From assembly GCA_017436345.1 (NCBI GenBank), contig JAFSDH010000010.1, positions 1 to 64,000 on the forward strand: a DNA stretch of 64,000 nt, given 5' to 3'. How positions within the stretch are numbered: the stretch's first letter is position 1; the number at the start of each line of letters is the position of its first letter. Both the position numbers and the translations under genes were made by a program. The notes beneath the pieces are model-generated. The model was not told the origin of the DNA, did no database searches, and saw only the letters and a program-made list of their open reading frames with translations. Source of the DNA: Bacilli bacterium. GTDB lineage: Bacteria > Bacillota_I > Bacilli_A > RF39 > UBA660. Shown here in pieces: positions 17,350 to 26,082 of the stretch.

Positions 17350-18850
17350 AATTAACTTGAACTACATATGGATCTGAAGAAATTCCAGTTCCCGTTGCTG
17401 TTATATCAGCTCTTAAATTAATTACAGGTCGTAAACGAAGATCACTAATAACATACATATCATTTAACTTACCTGAACTTTCAATTCTCCACTCTTGAGA
17501 TGAACCATATAAAACACCTGCTGGACTCATAGTCCATATATAATAACCACCATTATAAATATAATATTTATCATTAGTTAAATCACTATATCCACCAGCA
17601 AATACAACTTCATCATAAGTAATTAAAGCAACTTTACTACTAAGAATTCCTTTTCCATTACCATCAGTCGCACATTTAAAATTTGGAGTATATTCAGAAA
17701 AAACAGTCATTGAAGCATTACCAGTTGTCGAATAACTTGCACCTTTTACTTTTGCTTGTTCACAGAAATTTGATAAAACTACATAGCCATCAAAACCTTT
17801 ATCTTTAATATTTGTCTTATACCAACTATCTACAGTTGGTTTAGCAGTATCACTATTAGAATAATACATATCGTCTATCTTATTATGTGTACTATTAAAA
17901 ATATACTTTTGATTATTAACACCACTATTTAACATTATTCTAACAGTTCCATCCTCATTAATACGGATAATACGCCATGTTTGATTAGCAAAACTTACAT
18001 AATTATTTGTAACATTTCCTCTAAAATAATATGTAGGCTGACCATTAGTAGTAGCAGTAGAAGAATATAAACCACTAGCATCAGAAGTATTATTACTTGT
18101 CGTTGTTAAAGTAGGAGTTGCGGTAATAACAGGATTATTTTTTCTAATTAAATTACTTAACATATTTTCATTTAATGGATTTTCTTCCTCTTTTTCTTTA
18201 TCATCAACTTTGTCTTTTTCTGATTCTACTTGCTCATAATTATCTCCCTTTTGACAAAGAGTACAAGTTGTCTCACCATTTCCTTCTTCTCCTTCACTAG
18301 CTGATTCTAACACAATTAATTCTATTTCATCCGTAATAGTAAATCCATTCCATTTTTCACTAGGAACAAATTCCACTGCTTTACCTGATTCTGGTTTAGT
18401 TAAATCATCATATCCAGTTTTTACTTGATTGCTTTTTTCATCAATGTTTGCCGATACTGTTGGATACATTCCGTACCCTGCACTATCTTTAAATGTAAAG
18501 CCATACTTATAATTATAGTTTACATTATCATACTGAACTAATACATAAGCCCAATATGCATCATTTGCCTGCATCCACTCCCCAAAAGGACTGGTTCCTC
18601 CTTTTTCTAAAGAAACACATTCAATTGGTATTGCATATATTTTAGTTGAATCAGAAAAATGATAATCACCATCATTTACCTCTTGAACAACTGCTGTTAT
18701 ATAACTATCCATTGTTTTTGTTACTGTTTTTACACGAGACTGTGTAATATATCTTGTTACACTAGGTATTGCTATCATCATAAGCAAAGCTAATATTACA
18801 ATAACTGCAAGTAATTCTATTAACGTAAATCCTCTATTATTTTTTCTCAT
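17348..18850 (-). CDS. Prepilin-like protein with C-terminal exported domain
   Basis: A 500-residue exported protein. The N-terminus MRKNNRG/FTLIELLAVIVILALLMMIAIPSVTRY is a type IV prepilin signal (cut after Gly7, Glu at +5). The first 200 residues resemble a pilin head; then an acidic linker (ESEKDKVDDKEKEEENP) and a Cys pair CTLCQ. The C-terminal about 240 residues (YYFRGNVTNNYVSFANQTWRIIRI ... LRPVINLRADI...GTGISSDPYVV) belong to a domain often seen in surface proteins of gut Bacillota (recalled, name not certain). The start used is ATG 18848-18850, preceded by GAGGAGTGTGTCAA; an upstream in-frame extension lacks a ribosome site. Monocistronic with its own terminator. Confidence 0.8.
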   Translation of the reverse strand: MRKNNRGFTLIELLAVIVILALLMMIAIPSVTRYITQSRVKTVTKTMDSYITAVVQEVNDGDYHFSDSTKIYAIPIECVSLEKGGTSPFGEWMQANDAYWAYVLVQYDNVNYNYKYGFTFKDSAGYGMYPTVSANIDEKSNQVKTGYDDLTKPESGKAVEFVPSEKWNGFTITDEIELIVLESASEGEEGNGETTCTLCQKGDNYEQVESEKDKVDDKEKEEENPLNENMLSNLIRKNNPVITATPTLTTTSNNTSDASGLYSSTATTNGQPTYYFRGNVTNNYVSFANQTWRIIRINEDGTVRIMLNSGVNNQKYIFNSTHNKIDDMYYSNSDTAKPTVDSWYKTNIKDKGFDGYVVLSNFCEQAKVKGASYSTTGNASMTVFSEYTPNFKCATDGNGKGILSSKVALITYDEVVFAGGYSDLTNDKYYIYNGGYYIWTMSPAGVLYGSSQEWRIESSGKLNDMYVISDLRLRPVINLRADITATGTGISSDPYVVQVN

Positions 18851-18942
18851 TTGACACACTCCTCTATTATCTATTAAAAGCTTACATTGCACCCAACTTT
18901 TTGTCAACTATTTGCATTTTATAGTTTTTTACTTTACAAAAA

Positions 18943-18969
18943 AAATATCAAGAATAAATCTTGATATTT
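18943..18969 (-). terminator. Terminator of the 51-residue gene
   Basis: 11-bp stem AAATATCAAGA/TCTTGATATTT, loop ATAAA, then a run of eight or so T on the minus strand, directly after the small gene's stop. Confidence 0.8.
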
Positions 18970-18970
18970 C

Positions 18971-19126
18971 CTACATCATATTTTCATTCATATCATTAAC
19001 TTTATGTACCATTTTATCAATACTATTTTTTATATCTTTTTTATAATCAGGATTATATTTTTTATACATTTGAAATCCTGTATAACCAATGGCACCTATC
19101 GCTAATATTCTCATCATTTTATTCAA
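18971..19126 (-). CDS. Small unknown protein with short hydrophobic N-terminus (51 residues)
   Basis: Reads LNKMMRILAIGAIGYTGFQMYKKYNPDYKKDIKNSI..., ending NENMM. A short hydrophobic stretch (RILAIGAIGYTGF) near the N-terminus may be a weak membrane anchor, followed by a charged, probably helical tail. The likely start is TTG 19124-19126, with GAAGTG 6 nt upstream; ATG 19115-19117 is the alternative but is too far from that site. An overlapping ATG with a three-codon reading frame (19128-19130) lies between. A strong terminator follows the stop, which supports a real gene. Family not recognised. Confidence 0.6.
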   Translation of the reverse strand: MNKMMRILAIGAIGYTGFQMYKKYNPDYKKDIKNSIDKMVHKVNDMNENMM

Positions 19127-19199
19127 GCATATCACTTCTTTCTAAAAATATGATTGGTATATACCATTCATATTATGAAACAAGTTAAGAAAAAATATA

Positions 19200-19667
19200 C
19201 TAAATAATATTATATAATTTTTCTAAACGAATACTTTTATCTCGACCATAGATTGATGTAATAACATTACTATCTACTATATTAAAATGAATTTCTTCAT
19301 CAATATATAATTCTTCATCACTAGATGAATCCTGTAAAAAAGTTGAATATAAAATAATCTTCTTATCTTCTATTTTATATTTACCATGAAAATAAGCTTT
19401 TTCATTATCATTACCAATATAAAATATACAAGAGTAATCACTATTTAAAACTAAACTAGTTGTATTACCATCTTCTATATAATTATATATTCCTAAATAA
19501 GATGAATTATCTAAAGATTCTTCTATTTCTGATTTTGGAATATCACAAGTTGAAGCTTCTTCTAAATTTGATTTAGAAATAAGTTCATTTTTATAATCAT
19601 TAAATATATAAATACCTAATACTATAACAATAACTAATAATATAACTATTAATATATTTTTCTTCAT
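19200..19667 (-). CDS. Unknown single-pass membrane protein
   Basis: A 155-residue protein with an N-terminal membrane segment (KKNILIVILLVIVIVLGIYIF) and an exported domain of about 130 residues. That domain is beta-strand rich (SLVLNSDYSCIFYIG, YFHGKYKIEDKKIILYS, EEIHFNIVDSNVITSIYG), a pattern like small lipocalin-like or META/DUF-type extracellular domains, with two Cys residues (STCDI, YSCIF). Start chosen at ATG 19665-19667, 1 nt after the recD2 stop; GTG at 19674-19676 is an alternative three codons longer. Coupled to recD2 but functionally unrelated by appearance. Confidence 0.6.
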   Translation of the reverse strand: MKKNILIVILLVIVIVLGIYIFNDYKNELISKSNLEEASTCDIPKSEIEESLDNSSYLGIYNYIEDGNTTSLVLNSDYSCIFYIGNDNEKAYFHGKYKIEDKKIILYSTFLQDSSSDEELYIDEEIHFNIVDSNVITSIYGRDKSIRLEKLYNII

Positions 19668-19668
19668 A

Positions 19669-21861
19669 CTACTCACTACTCTTTTCCATTGCTAAAATAA
19701 GTCTATCTTTAATACTTGTTCTTCTTATATCTGAATGATTATTACTACTAGCTTTTTTTAAAGATTCTATATCTCCTACTATATATAATTCTTTTTTAGC
19801 TCTTGTTACACCAGTATAATAAAGTTTTCGATAAAGCATCTTATTATATTCTTTAACAACCGGTATAACTACTGTTTTAAATTCACTACCTTGAGCTTTA
19901 TGTATACTTATCGCATATCCATGTTTAAACTTATTGAAATTAGCTGGAGTAAATCTAACATAATTTTCATCAAAATTAATAACTATTTCTTTCTTATCAA
20001 TACTATCAATAATACCAATATCACCATTAAATATATTTTCTTCAGGCATATTAGTAAGTTGAAGAATCTTATCTTCTTCTCGATATATAACATCTCCAAC
20101 TTTAAGTTCTTTTTTTAATTTTGATTTTGGGTTAAATATTTCTTGTGCTAATTTATTAATCCCATCTATACCATTTAATGTTTTATACATAGGAACAAGT
20201 ATTTGAAAATCTTTATAATCCATTTTCTTATAACTATTACAAATCTTTCTAATTTCATCCATTACATCTATACTAGATGCTTCTTTTAAAATCAAATCTG
20301 ATCCTTTATTAAAACATTCATCATTTACTATTCCACTATTAATATCATAAGCTAAATTAATAATATTAGAATCACTACTTTGGCGATATAAATAATTAAG
20401 TTTAACTAAATTAATCTTTTCACTCTCAATTAAATCTTTTAATAATTGACCAGGACCAACACTAGGTAATTGGTTATAATCACCTACTATGATTATTTTA
20501 GTATCACTTCTTAAACCTCTAAGTAAAGACGCAAAAAGATTCATATCAACCATACTACCTTCATCTATAATTACAAATTCAACATCACTTTTATTATACT
20601 CATTAACTTGAAACTTATCAGCTTCTTTATTCCATTTTAAAAATCTATGGATTGTATAAGCAGGTAAATGTGTTGCTTCACTAAGTCGTTTTGACGCTCT
20701 TCCTGTTGGCGCAAGAAGAGCTATTTTTTCAGTTAACTTATCTATTCTTACATCATTTAATTCTTTATATAAATCAACTATTGCTTTAACAATTGTTGTT
20801 TTACCAGTTCCAGGGCCACCAGTAATGACTAAAAAATGTTTTAATACACTATTTTTAATCGCTACTAACTGTTCATCATTATATTTAATATCTTGATATT
20901 CTTCAAGTTCATTAATAATAAGATCTAATTTCTTATAAGAATCATCTTCTAATTTAAGTAAATACTTAATTCGATTTACAATTAACTTTTCATCGTCAAA
21001 CATTTCTTTTAAATAATATTTTTCTTCATCTTTAATAATTCTTAAATCTAATATCAAACTATTTAAAGATGAAATAAAAGATTCTTTTGAAATATTCGTC
21101 ATCAAACATCTATTAACATATCCATATATTTCGTCAATATGCAAATAACTATGTCCAAAAGTATTACATACCTCATCAACTACATAAATAATAGCAGCTT
21201 TCAAACGCCTTTCATCATCAATGGAATAATCACTTTTTAACGCAATTTGATCAATCTTTTTAAAAGGTATTTCCTTAATATCTTCATATAATTTATATAT
21301 ATTAGAATCGATTACATCTAAAGTACGATTTTTATATTTATTATAAATAATCATACTATCACGAGTAACAAAACCTAAATCATTTAAAACAAGTACAATC
21401 TTATAACTAGCTTGATATTCTTCTAAAGTTGTACTAAGTACCTCAATATTCTTCTTTGTAATACCAGGAATTAACAATAAATTATCAGGATTATCGATAA
21501 TAATATTTAAAGTATCTTTACCTAGTACATCAACTATTTTCTTTGCTTTAGCTTCCCCAATCCCCTTAAACAAACCACTTGATAAAAAATCTACTATTGC
21601 ATCTTTTTCTTCTGGCATACATCTTTCATAAGAGTCTACTAAAAATTGTTCACCATATTTAGCATGAATTACAAACTTACCATGGAGTATATATGTATCA
21701 CTATCATTAAGTTCATGAAAATATCCAGTAAAAACAACTGTTTCACCTATTAAATCTTCATTATCTGGATCAGTTTCTTTTATTTTAAAAAGACCAACTA
21801 CATAACCATTATCACCTTGAAATAAACTCTTTTTATATAATCCCTTAATAAATGATTCCAT
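19669..21861 (-). CDS. recD2: RecD2-type ATP-dependent DNA helicase
   Basis: A 730-residue superfamily 1B (5'-3') helicase. N-terminal OB-like domain and helix-hairpin-helix region (GLFKGIGEAKAKKIVDVLG, LLIPGITKKNIEVL) are followed by Walker A GGPGTGKTT near residue 346, Walker B FVIIDEGSMVD, QLPSVGPGQLL, and the C-terminal motifs LNYLYRQ, GYAISIHKAQGSEF and YTGVTRAKKELYIVG. RecD2 works in DNA repair and fork processing independently of RecBC; here AddAB is also encoded (47305-52789). Length is typical. Start ATG 21861 has GGAGGTGTAAT. It lies head-to-head with the small plus-strand gene at 21981. Confidence 0.95.
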   Translation of the reverse strand: MESFIKGLYKKSLFQGDNGYVVGLFKIKETDPDNEDLIGETVVFTGYFHELNDSDTYILHGKFVIHAKYGEQFLVDSYERCMPEEKDAIVDFLSSGLFKGIGEAKAKKIVDVLGKDTLNIIIDNPDNLLLIPGITKKNIEVLSTTLEEYQASYKIVLVLNDLGFVTRDSMIIYNKYKNRTLDVIDSNIYKLYEDIKEIPFKKIDQIALKSDYSIDDERRLKAAIIYVVDEVCNTFGHSYLHIDEIYGYVNRCLMTNISKESFISSLNSLILDLRIIKDEEKYYLKEMFDDEKLIVNRIKYLLKLEDDSYKKLDLIINELEEYQDIKYNDEQLVAIKNSVLKHFLVITGGPGTGKTTIVKAIVDLYKELNDVRIDKLTEKIALLAPTGRASKRLSEATHLPAYTIHRFLKWNKEADKFQVNEYNKSDVEFVIIDEGSMVDMNLFASLLRGLRSDTKIIIVGDYNQLPSVGPGQLLKDLIESEKINLVKLNYLYRQSSDSNIINLAYDINSGIVNDECFNKGSDLILKEASSIDVMDEIRKICNSYKKMDYKDFQILVPMYKTLNGIDGINKLAQEIFNPKSKLKKELKVGDVIYREEDKILQLTNMPEENIFNGDIGIIDSIDKKEIVINFDENYVRFTPANFNKFKHGYAISIHKAQGSEFKTVVIPVVKEYNKMLYRKLYYTGVTRAKKELYIVGDIESLKKASSNNHSDIRRTSIKDRLILAMEKSSE

Positions 21862-21980
21862 ATTACACCTCCAAACTTATTTAATTTTATATCAAAATAT
21901 CAAAAATTACAATCGAACATATAGTGTCATTTTATAAAATTCAAAATAAAATATACTAGATAAAAAAGGAGGTATCAAAT

Positions 21981-22136
21981 ATGTGCTATTCAAATACATC
22001 ATGTTGTTCAAACAACTATCCATCTTATCAATATTATCCTACATACGATAATCATAACAATTCATCATATTATGCTATTATATTAGTTTTATTCATACTA
22101 TTAGTAATTGTAATTGGATCTAGATATGCACAATAA
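21981..22136 (+). CDS. YjcZ-like tiny transmembrane sporulation protein
   Basis: A 51-residue plus-strand protein: MCYSNTSCCSNNYPSYQYYP followed by Tyr/Asn/Ser-rich sequence and a C-terminal hydrophobic segment YAIILVLFILLVIVIGSRYA. The hydrophobic tail closely resembles the FALIVVLFILLIIVG signature of YjcZ/tiny-TM spore proteins of Bacilli (recalled family, not searched), and the Cys- and Tyr-rich head fits. AAAGGAGG lies 6-7 nt before the ATG. One of only three plus-strand genes here; ends in a terminator shared with the convergent metallophosphoesterase gene. Probable mother-cell expression is an inference; the upstream ATATACTA is only a loose match to a sporulation-type -10. Confidence 0.72.
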   Translation: MCYSNTSCCSNNYPSYQYYPTYDNHNNSSYYAIILVLFILLVIVIGSRYAQ

Positions 22137-22159
22137 AAAAGACTTTTTAAGTCTTTTTT
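22135..22159. terminator. Bidirectional terminator
   Basis: Stem AAAAAGACTT/AAGTCTTTTT with loop TTT, flanked by A and T runs on both sides. It serves the plus-strand YjcZ-like gene and the minus-strand metallophosphoesterase gene, whose stop lies at its right end. Confidence 0.85.
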
Positions 22160-24056
22160 ATCTTTTCTTACCAGTATAAAAAGTCTCTGGCTTAACCTCT
22201 AATACTCCATCAAAATCAATAGTACCATCCACATTTACCCTATTTAACTTTGTAACAAGAGGAATAACACCTATTTTAGAAATTTTACCATTCTTAACAG
22301 AGATCTTATACTCCGTAGCAGAAAACTCATAACCACTACCTTTATCTCCATCAAGGTATGAAGCACCTTCACTAACCATTACTGGAAGTTTTCTTTGTTT
22401 ACCCTTTTTCTCTCCTAAACTAGGTCTAAAATTACCTGTACCAGGTCCACTTAAAGACCTATGAAAATGAGCAAGAACTGTTAAAACAGATTGATAATCA
22501 TCTCCACGACCATACTGCGGTACAACAAGTCCTTCTTTTGCTAATACTTCTTGAACCTTAGTACCACCATTAATAAACTTTTCATACATCATTGCCTCAG
22601 GATAAAAGTCTCCTCCTACTTTCATTTTTAACTCTAAAGTAGTTGGATCAATATACATAAAATTAGCAAAAAATGGAATCGTAGCATTAATCTTTCGACG
22701 CGTTTCTATATTTGACGTTTGTGGTTTTACATTCTTAGGATTAGCTTCATAATTAATCGTTGTATATGGTAAAAAATATTTATATAAAGCTTCATTATCC
22801 TCTTTCATTCTTTCAGAAACTTTTTTAATTAAATCACCTATTTTTAAACTGGTTTTATCTTCAATTACTTCATCATAATACTTTTTACATATTTCAAAAT
22901 AATCATCAAAATGAAAAGTACTTCTATTTTTAGCTTTACGATTGGTAAATCTTAAATCCCAGTTAGGAATCCCCCAATCCAAACTATCATCATGAATAAA
23001 ACTCATAAAATCTTTACCTAATTTTATTCGACCAACACCATCACCAAGATTAACTACATCATCACCAAGAAATCCCATTAAATCAGAAAAAACTTTTCTT
23101 CCAAGAGTCATATCATGATTACCTGAGATATATGCTGTAAAAAATGGTTCTCCTGAAGTAAAAGACATTTTTAACTTATCACCATATTCACGACTAAACT
23201 CAATAAAACAATCCATTAAATCCTTTCTATTTTCTTTACAAAAACTAATCGGCTTATTTGGATCTCTTCCTTTTGTTGTAAAAGCTTCAAATACATCCCC
23301 TGTATATACAACTCCACCTATTTTACTACTTTCACCTAATGTTTCAATAATCATATCTTTAAACTTAGCAAAAGCCAGTAAATTTTCTTCTAACCTATCT
23401 TTATTTAAAATAGCTTTACCACTAGCTAAATCAACATCATAACACCAATTATCTAAATGTAAATCAGAAATAGTTAAAAAAGTAAATTCTCCATCTTCTA
23501 ACTCTATTTCTAATTGATTATTAACATTTAAACTAGAAACAAATAATAAAGGATTATCTTTTTCACCAATATCAATACTAACACTACCTAAATTATTTGG
23601 ATCTATATTTGATACATCTATATCTGCAACTAATGACTCAGCTATACAACCACTTAATTTAGAAAAAAATGCAACTCTTTCTTCTTCATTATTAAACTTA
23701 CATTCTATTTCTTCTTCTGTATATATACCATCATATACCGCTTTATATAAGTTTTTTAAAGTTACAGTCTTACCTTTATTCTTAGATAAAGCATTAAATA
23801 ATTGAATACTTTCTCTTGTATCTTTATCTAATTTTTTCTTATCAAATAAATTTTCATATATATAATCAAATACTAAACTATAAGTATCAAGTCTCTTATG
23901 CATGAATCTTTCAATATCTTCATCAAGACCTAATCTTCTAACATAATTACTAAAACCTCTTCTTAAAACACTTCTTTGCTGTTTACTTAACTTATCTGAA
24001 TTTTCTTTAGCTTTTATAGCATCCATTAATTCTAAAATATCTCTTAACTTATACAT
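22158..24056 (-). CDS. Calcineurin-like metallophosphoesterase
   Basis: A 632-residue protein. After an N-terminal helical region of about 190 residues, the metal-binding motifs of the calcineurin superfamily appear in order: FLTISDLHLD (D-x-H), GGVVYTGDVFEAF (GDxxx), YISGNHDM (GNHD/E) and VLAHFHRS (H-x-H). The protein is much larger than simple phosphodiesterases (about 250-350), with added N- and C-terminal regions (YEFSATEYKISVKNGKIS, strand-rich). No signal peptide, so probably cytosolic. Substrate unknown: DNA, RNA or cyclic nucleotides are all possible. It follows two tandem paralogous unknown genes with 8 nt spacing to the nearer one, so the three may form an operon. ATG 24056 has AGGTGAGATT. 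Confidence 0.8.
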   Translation of the reverse strand: MYKLRDILELMDAIKAKENSDKLSKQQRSVLRRGFSNYVRRLGLDEDIERFMHKRLDTYSLVFDYIYENLFDKKKLDKDTRESIQLFNALSKNKGKTVTLKNLYKAVYDGIYTEEEIECKFNNEEERVAFFSKLSGCIAESLVADIDVSNIDPNNLGSVSIDIGEKDNPLLFVSSLNVNNQLEIELEDGEFTFLTISDLHLDNWCYDVDLASGKAILNKDRLEENLLAFAKFKDMIIETLGESSKIGGVVYTGDVFEAFTTKGRDPNKPISFCKENRKDLMDCFIEFSREYGDKLKMSFTSGEPFFTAYISGNHDMTLGRKVFSDLMGFLGDDVVNLGDGVGRIKLGKDFMSFIHDDSLDWGIPNWDLRFTNRKAKNRSTFHFDDYFEICKKYYDEVIEDKTSLKIGDLIKKVSERMKEDNEALYKYFLPYTTINYEANPKNVKPQTSNIETRRKINATIPFFANFMYIDPTTLELKMKVGGDFYPEAMMYEKFINGGTKVQEVLAKEGLVVPQYGRGDDYQSVLTVLAHFHRSLSGPGTGNFRPSLGEKKGKQRKLPVMVSEGASYLDGDKGSGYEFSATEYKISVKNGKISKIGVIPLVTKLNRVNVDGTIDFDGVLEVKPETFYTGKKR

Positions 24057-24064
24057 AATCTCAC

Positions 24065-24622
24065 CTATACTTTAAATAAGACTTCTGAATTAATCAAATT
24101 GTTTTTTAAAATTAAATGATTTCCTATAATAATATCGTTTTTTTCCTCTAAAAGAATAAAATCATCACAAATATCTAAACTAGCTAAAGAAATATATATA
24201 CTTTTCATATCTTTATTTATTTTATAAGAAAAATCATAACTATCTTCACTTGAAATAATAATACTATAATTAGAACCTACTAAATTATCAAAATTATCTT
24301 TTTCAATTAAATCATTTACTAAAATAATAGTCTTATCATTATAATAAATCTTTCTAATCGCATCACTAATAAAAGAAATATTATTTTTACTACCAAGACA
24401 TTCATCTAAATCTTTTCTCGACAAATTATAACTACTTTCACTATCTAAAAATATAATAGTATTCATATTATTAGGTATTTTATCAACTAATTTAGATAAA
24501 TCTTCTTTAAATATTCCATTAGTAAATAAATACAAATTATAAATATTTTTATCTAATGCCCACGATAAAATATTATCTAATTTTTTGACATTATTATTTA
24601 TATATATACCAAGCATCTTCAT
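24065..24622 (-). CDS. Unknown protein, paralogue of the upstream gene (copy B)
   Basis: A 185-residue protein of unknown family, lacking membrane segments. Segments YLFTNGIFKEDLSKLVDKIPNN, SRKDLDECLGSKNNI and TIILVNDL align with FLSNNILGDSNDLSKLINSIPN, TAGDFQQALGSRKDI and MINIYNDL of the 215-residue protein at 24683-25330, so the two are tandem duplicates that have diverged. The strand-helix alternation suggests an alpha/beta fold. The start used is ATG 24620-24622, with AGGTGAAGCTT in front; a GTG 9 nt further up would overlap that site. It lies directly upstream of the metallophosphoesterase gene (8-nt gap). Confidence 0.6.
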   Translation of the reverse strand: MKMLGIYINNNVKKLDNILSWALDKNIYNLYLFTNGIFKEDLSKLVDKIPNNMNTIIFLDSESSYNLSRKDLDECLGSKNNISFISDAIRKIYYNDKTIILVNDLIEKDNFDNLVGSNYSIIISSEDSYDFSYKINKDMKSIYISLASLDICDDFILLEEKNDIIIGNHLILKNNLINSEVLFKV

Positions 24623-24665
24623 AAGCTTCACCTATTATAAGTATACAATAAAAATTAAAAAAATA

Positions 24666-24695
24666 AAAGAAAGCCTATTAAATTATGCTTTCTTT
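24666..24695 (-). terminator. Terminator after paralogue copy A
   Basis: 9-bp stem AAAGAAAGC/GCTTTCTTT with a 12-nt loop, then A/T-rich sequence; overlaps the stop region of the upstream paralogue. The long loop and weak T tract (TTTATTTTTT) allow some readthrough into copy B. Confidence 0.55.
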
Positions 24696-25330
24696 ACACG
24701 TTCAAAACCTTTCTTATCAGAAAATCCATATGAATATACATAAGATTCTTCAAACTTATCATTCGAAGAACTTATTGTAGAATAAATAATTCCCATATCA
24801 TCTACTGAAACAATAGAAGCATTAAAAGTATCGGAATTATTAAAAGGACCAATAAATATTTTATTTCTTCCAAGAGGAAGATTACTTCTATCAAAACCAT
24901 TTTTATTAGAAGATGAAAAAATATTAATAACATCGCTAGATGATATTTTTACTGAACTCGAATCATTTATATCATCATAACATAAATCATTATAGATATT
25001 AATCATCTTATCCCCTTCGCATAGCTTTAATGAACCATTTAAAATAATTTCAATATCTTTACGACTTCCTAAAGCTTGTTGAAAGTCTCCCGCAGTAAGT
25101 TTAATATAATCATCTACTCCTAAGAATAAATGTGAAGTAAATACATTACCACAATTAGGTATAGAATTTATTAATTTAGATAAATCATTACTATCTCCTA
25201 AAATATTATTAGATAAAAATAATATATCATTAATCCCATTAACAAAAGCGTATTCGTATATATCACTAAATTTATCTAAAGATTTATTACTAATATCATT
25301 TAAATTAACTAAAAGAATTCCATTTTTCAT
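24683..25330 (-). CDS. Unknown protein, paralogue (copy A)
   Basis: A 215-residue protein of unknown family with no signal or membrane segment. N-terminus MKNGILLVNLNDISNKSLDK, a central conserved part shared with copy B (DLSKLINSIPN, QALGSRKDIEII), and a Ser/Asn-rich C-terminal part ending GFERVKKA that copy B lacks in that form (DRSNLPLGRNKIFIGPF, YSTISSSNDKF). The alternating short hydrophobic strands suggest an alpha/beta domain, perhaps nucleotide or ligand binding, but no catalytic motif was seen. ATG 25330 follows AGGGGGAATAATC. It is divergent from def across a 141-nt gap. Confidence 0.6.
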   Translation of the reverse strand: MKNGILLVNLNDISNKSLDKFSDIYEYAFVNGINDILFLSNNILGDSNDLSKLINSIPNCGNVFTSHLFLGVDDYIKLTAGDFQQALGSRKDIEIILNGSLKLCEGDKMINIYNDLCYDDINDSSSVKISSSDVINIFSSSNKNGFDRSNLPLGRNKIFIGPFNNSDTFNASIVSVDDMGIIYSTISSSNDKFEESYVYSYGFSDKKGFERVKKA

Positions 25331-25471
25331 GATTATTCCCCCTCAAAACAGGACAAATTATATCACAAAAGTAAAAAAAAAGCAAGATTTAGAAGAAAAA
25401 CAGTTCTAAAAACATCTTTTCATTTATTTTTAATAAAAAAAATGTTAAAATGTTAAATGTGGTGAGAAACT

Positions 25472-26020
25472 ATGTTATTAGATAAAGATATATTAGATGA
25501 AAAAGATAAAAGACTTCATAAAGCAAGTGAAGAGGTAACTTTTCCAATGGATGAAAAAGATAAAAAAATGATTGAAGAAATGATTGAACATTTAACATTA
25601 AGTCAAATTCCAGAAGAAAGTGAAAAATATGATTTAAGACCAGGTATGGGACTTGCAGCAATTCAAGTTGGTATTCCTAAAAGATACTTTGTCGTTGTTT
25701 ATGAAGTAGATGATGGTGAATTTGAAAACTACATTATGATTAATCCAAAAATTGTAAGCGCTTCAAATGAAATGATCTATGTTGAAGATGGTGAAGGATG
25801 TCTAAGTGTTAATCGTCCTACTGAAGGAATTGTTCCAAGACACGCTAGAATTACTATGGAAGGTTTTGATACTGAAGGAAACCCAATTAAATACCGTGTA
25901 AGAGAAGACTTAGCAATAGCTTTCCAACATGAATTTGATCACCTAAATGGTATATTATTTACTGACAAAATAGATAAAAAAGATCCATTCAAGGGAAAAG
26001 ATAAATATCGAGCTATATAA
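25472..26020 (+). CDS. def: Peptide deformylase
   Basis: A 182-residue plus-strand metalloenzyme that removes the formyl group from nascent N-terminal methionine. The three family motifs are present: GMGLAAIQVGIP, EGCLSV (metal Cys) and QHEFDHLNG (HExxH metal site). The insertion around EVDDGEFENYIMINPKIV and length place it with the type 2 deformylases of Bacillota. GGTGAG lies before ATG 25472. Its 3' end shares a bidirectional terminator with the convergent pbpB-type gene. Usual neighbours fmt and priA are not here. Confidence 0.95.
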   Translation: MLLDKDILDEKDKRLHKASEEVTFPMDEKDKKMIEEMIEHLTLSQIPEESEKYDLRPGMGLAAIQVGIPKRYFVVVYEVDDGEFENYIMINPKIVSASNEMIYVEDGEGCLSVNRPTEGIVPRHARITMEGFDTEGNPIKYRVREDLAIAFQHEFDHLNGILFTDKIDKKDPFKGKDKYRAI

Positions 26021-26061
26021 AATACAAATATATAAAATTAAATATTAATACAAATACAAAA

Positions 26062-26082
26062 AATAACGTCATTGACGTTATT
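26062..26082. terminator. Bidirectional terminator between def and pbpB
   Basis: 8-bp stem AATAACGT/ACGTTATT (loop CATTG) with A run on one side and eight T on the other; serves def (plus) and the transpeptidase gene (minus). Confidence 0.8.

Noticed and set aside
17726..17732. Second TGTCGAA (Spo0A-like box)
   Set aside because: Lies inside a coding sequence far from any gene start; such heptamers are expected by chance a few times in a window this size.
21900..21980. Sigma-G/K promoter for the YjcZ-like gene
   Set aside because: ATATACTA only partly matches the consensus -10 and no -35 match was found at the right distance.
25331..25471. Promoters for def and the divergent unknown gene
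   Set aside because: Several A/T-rich -10-like strings (TGTTAAAAT) but no -35 partner at acceptable spacing; not enough to report.
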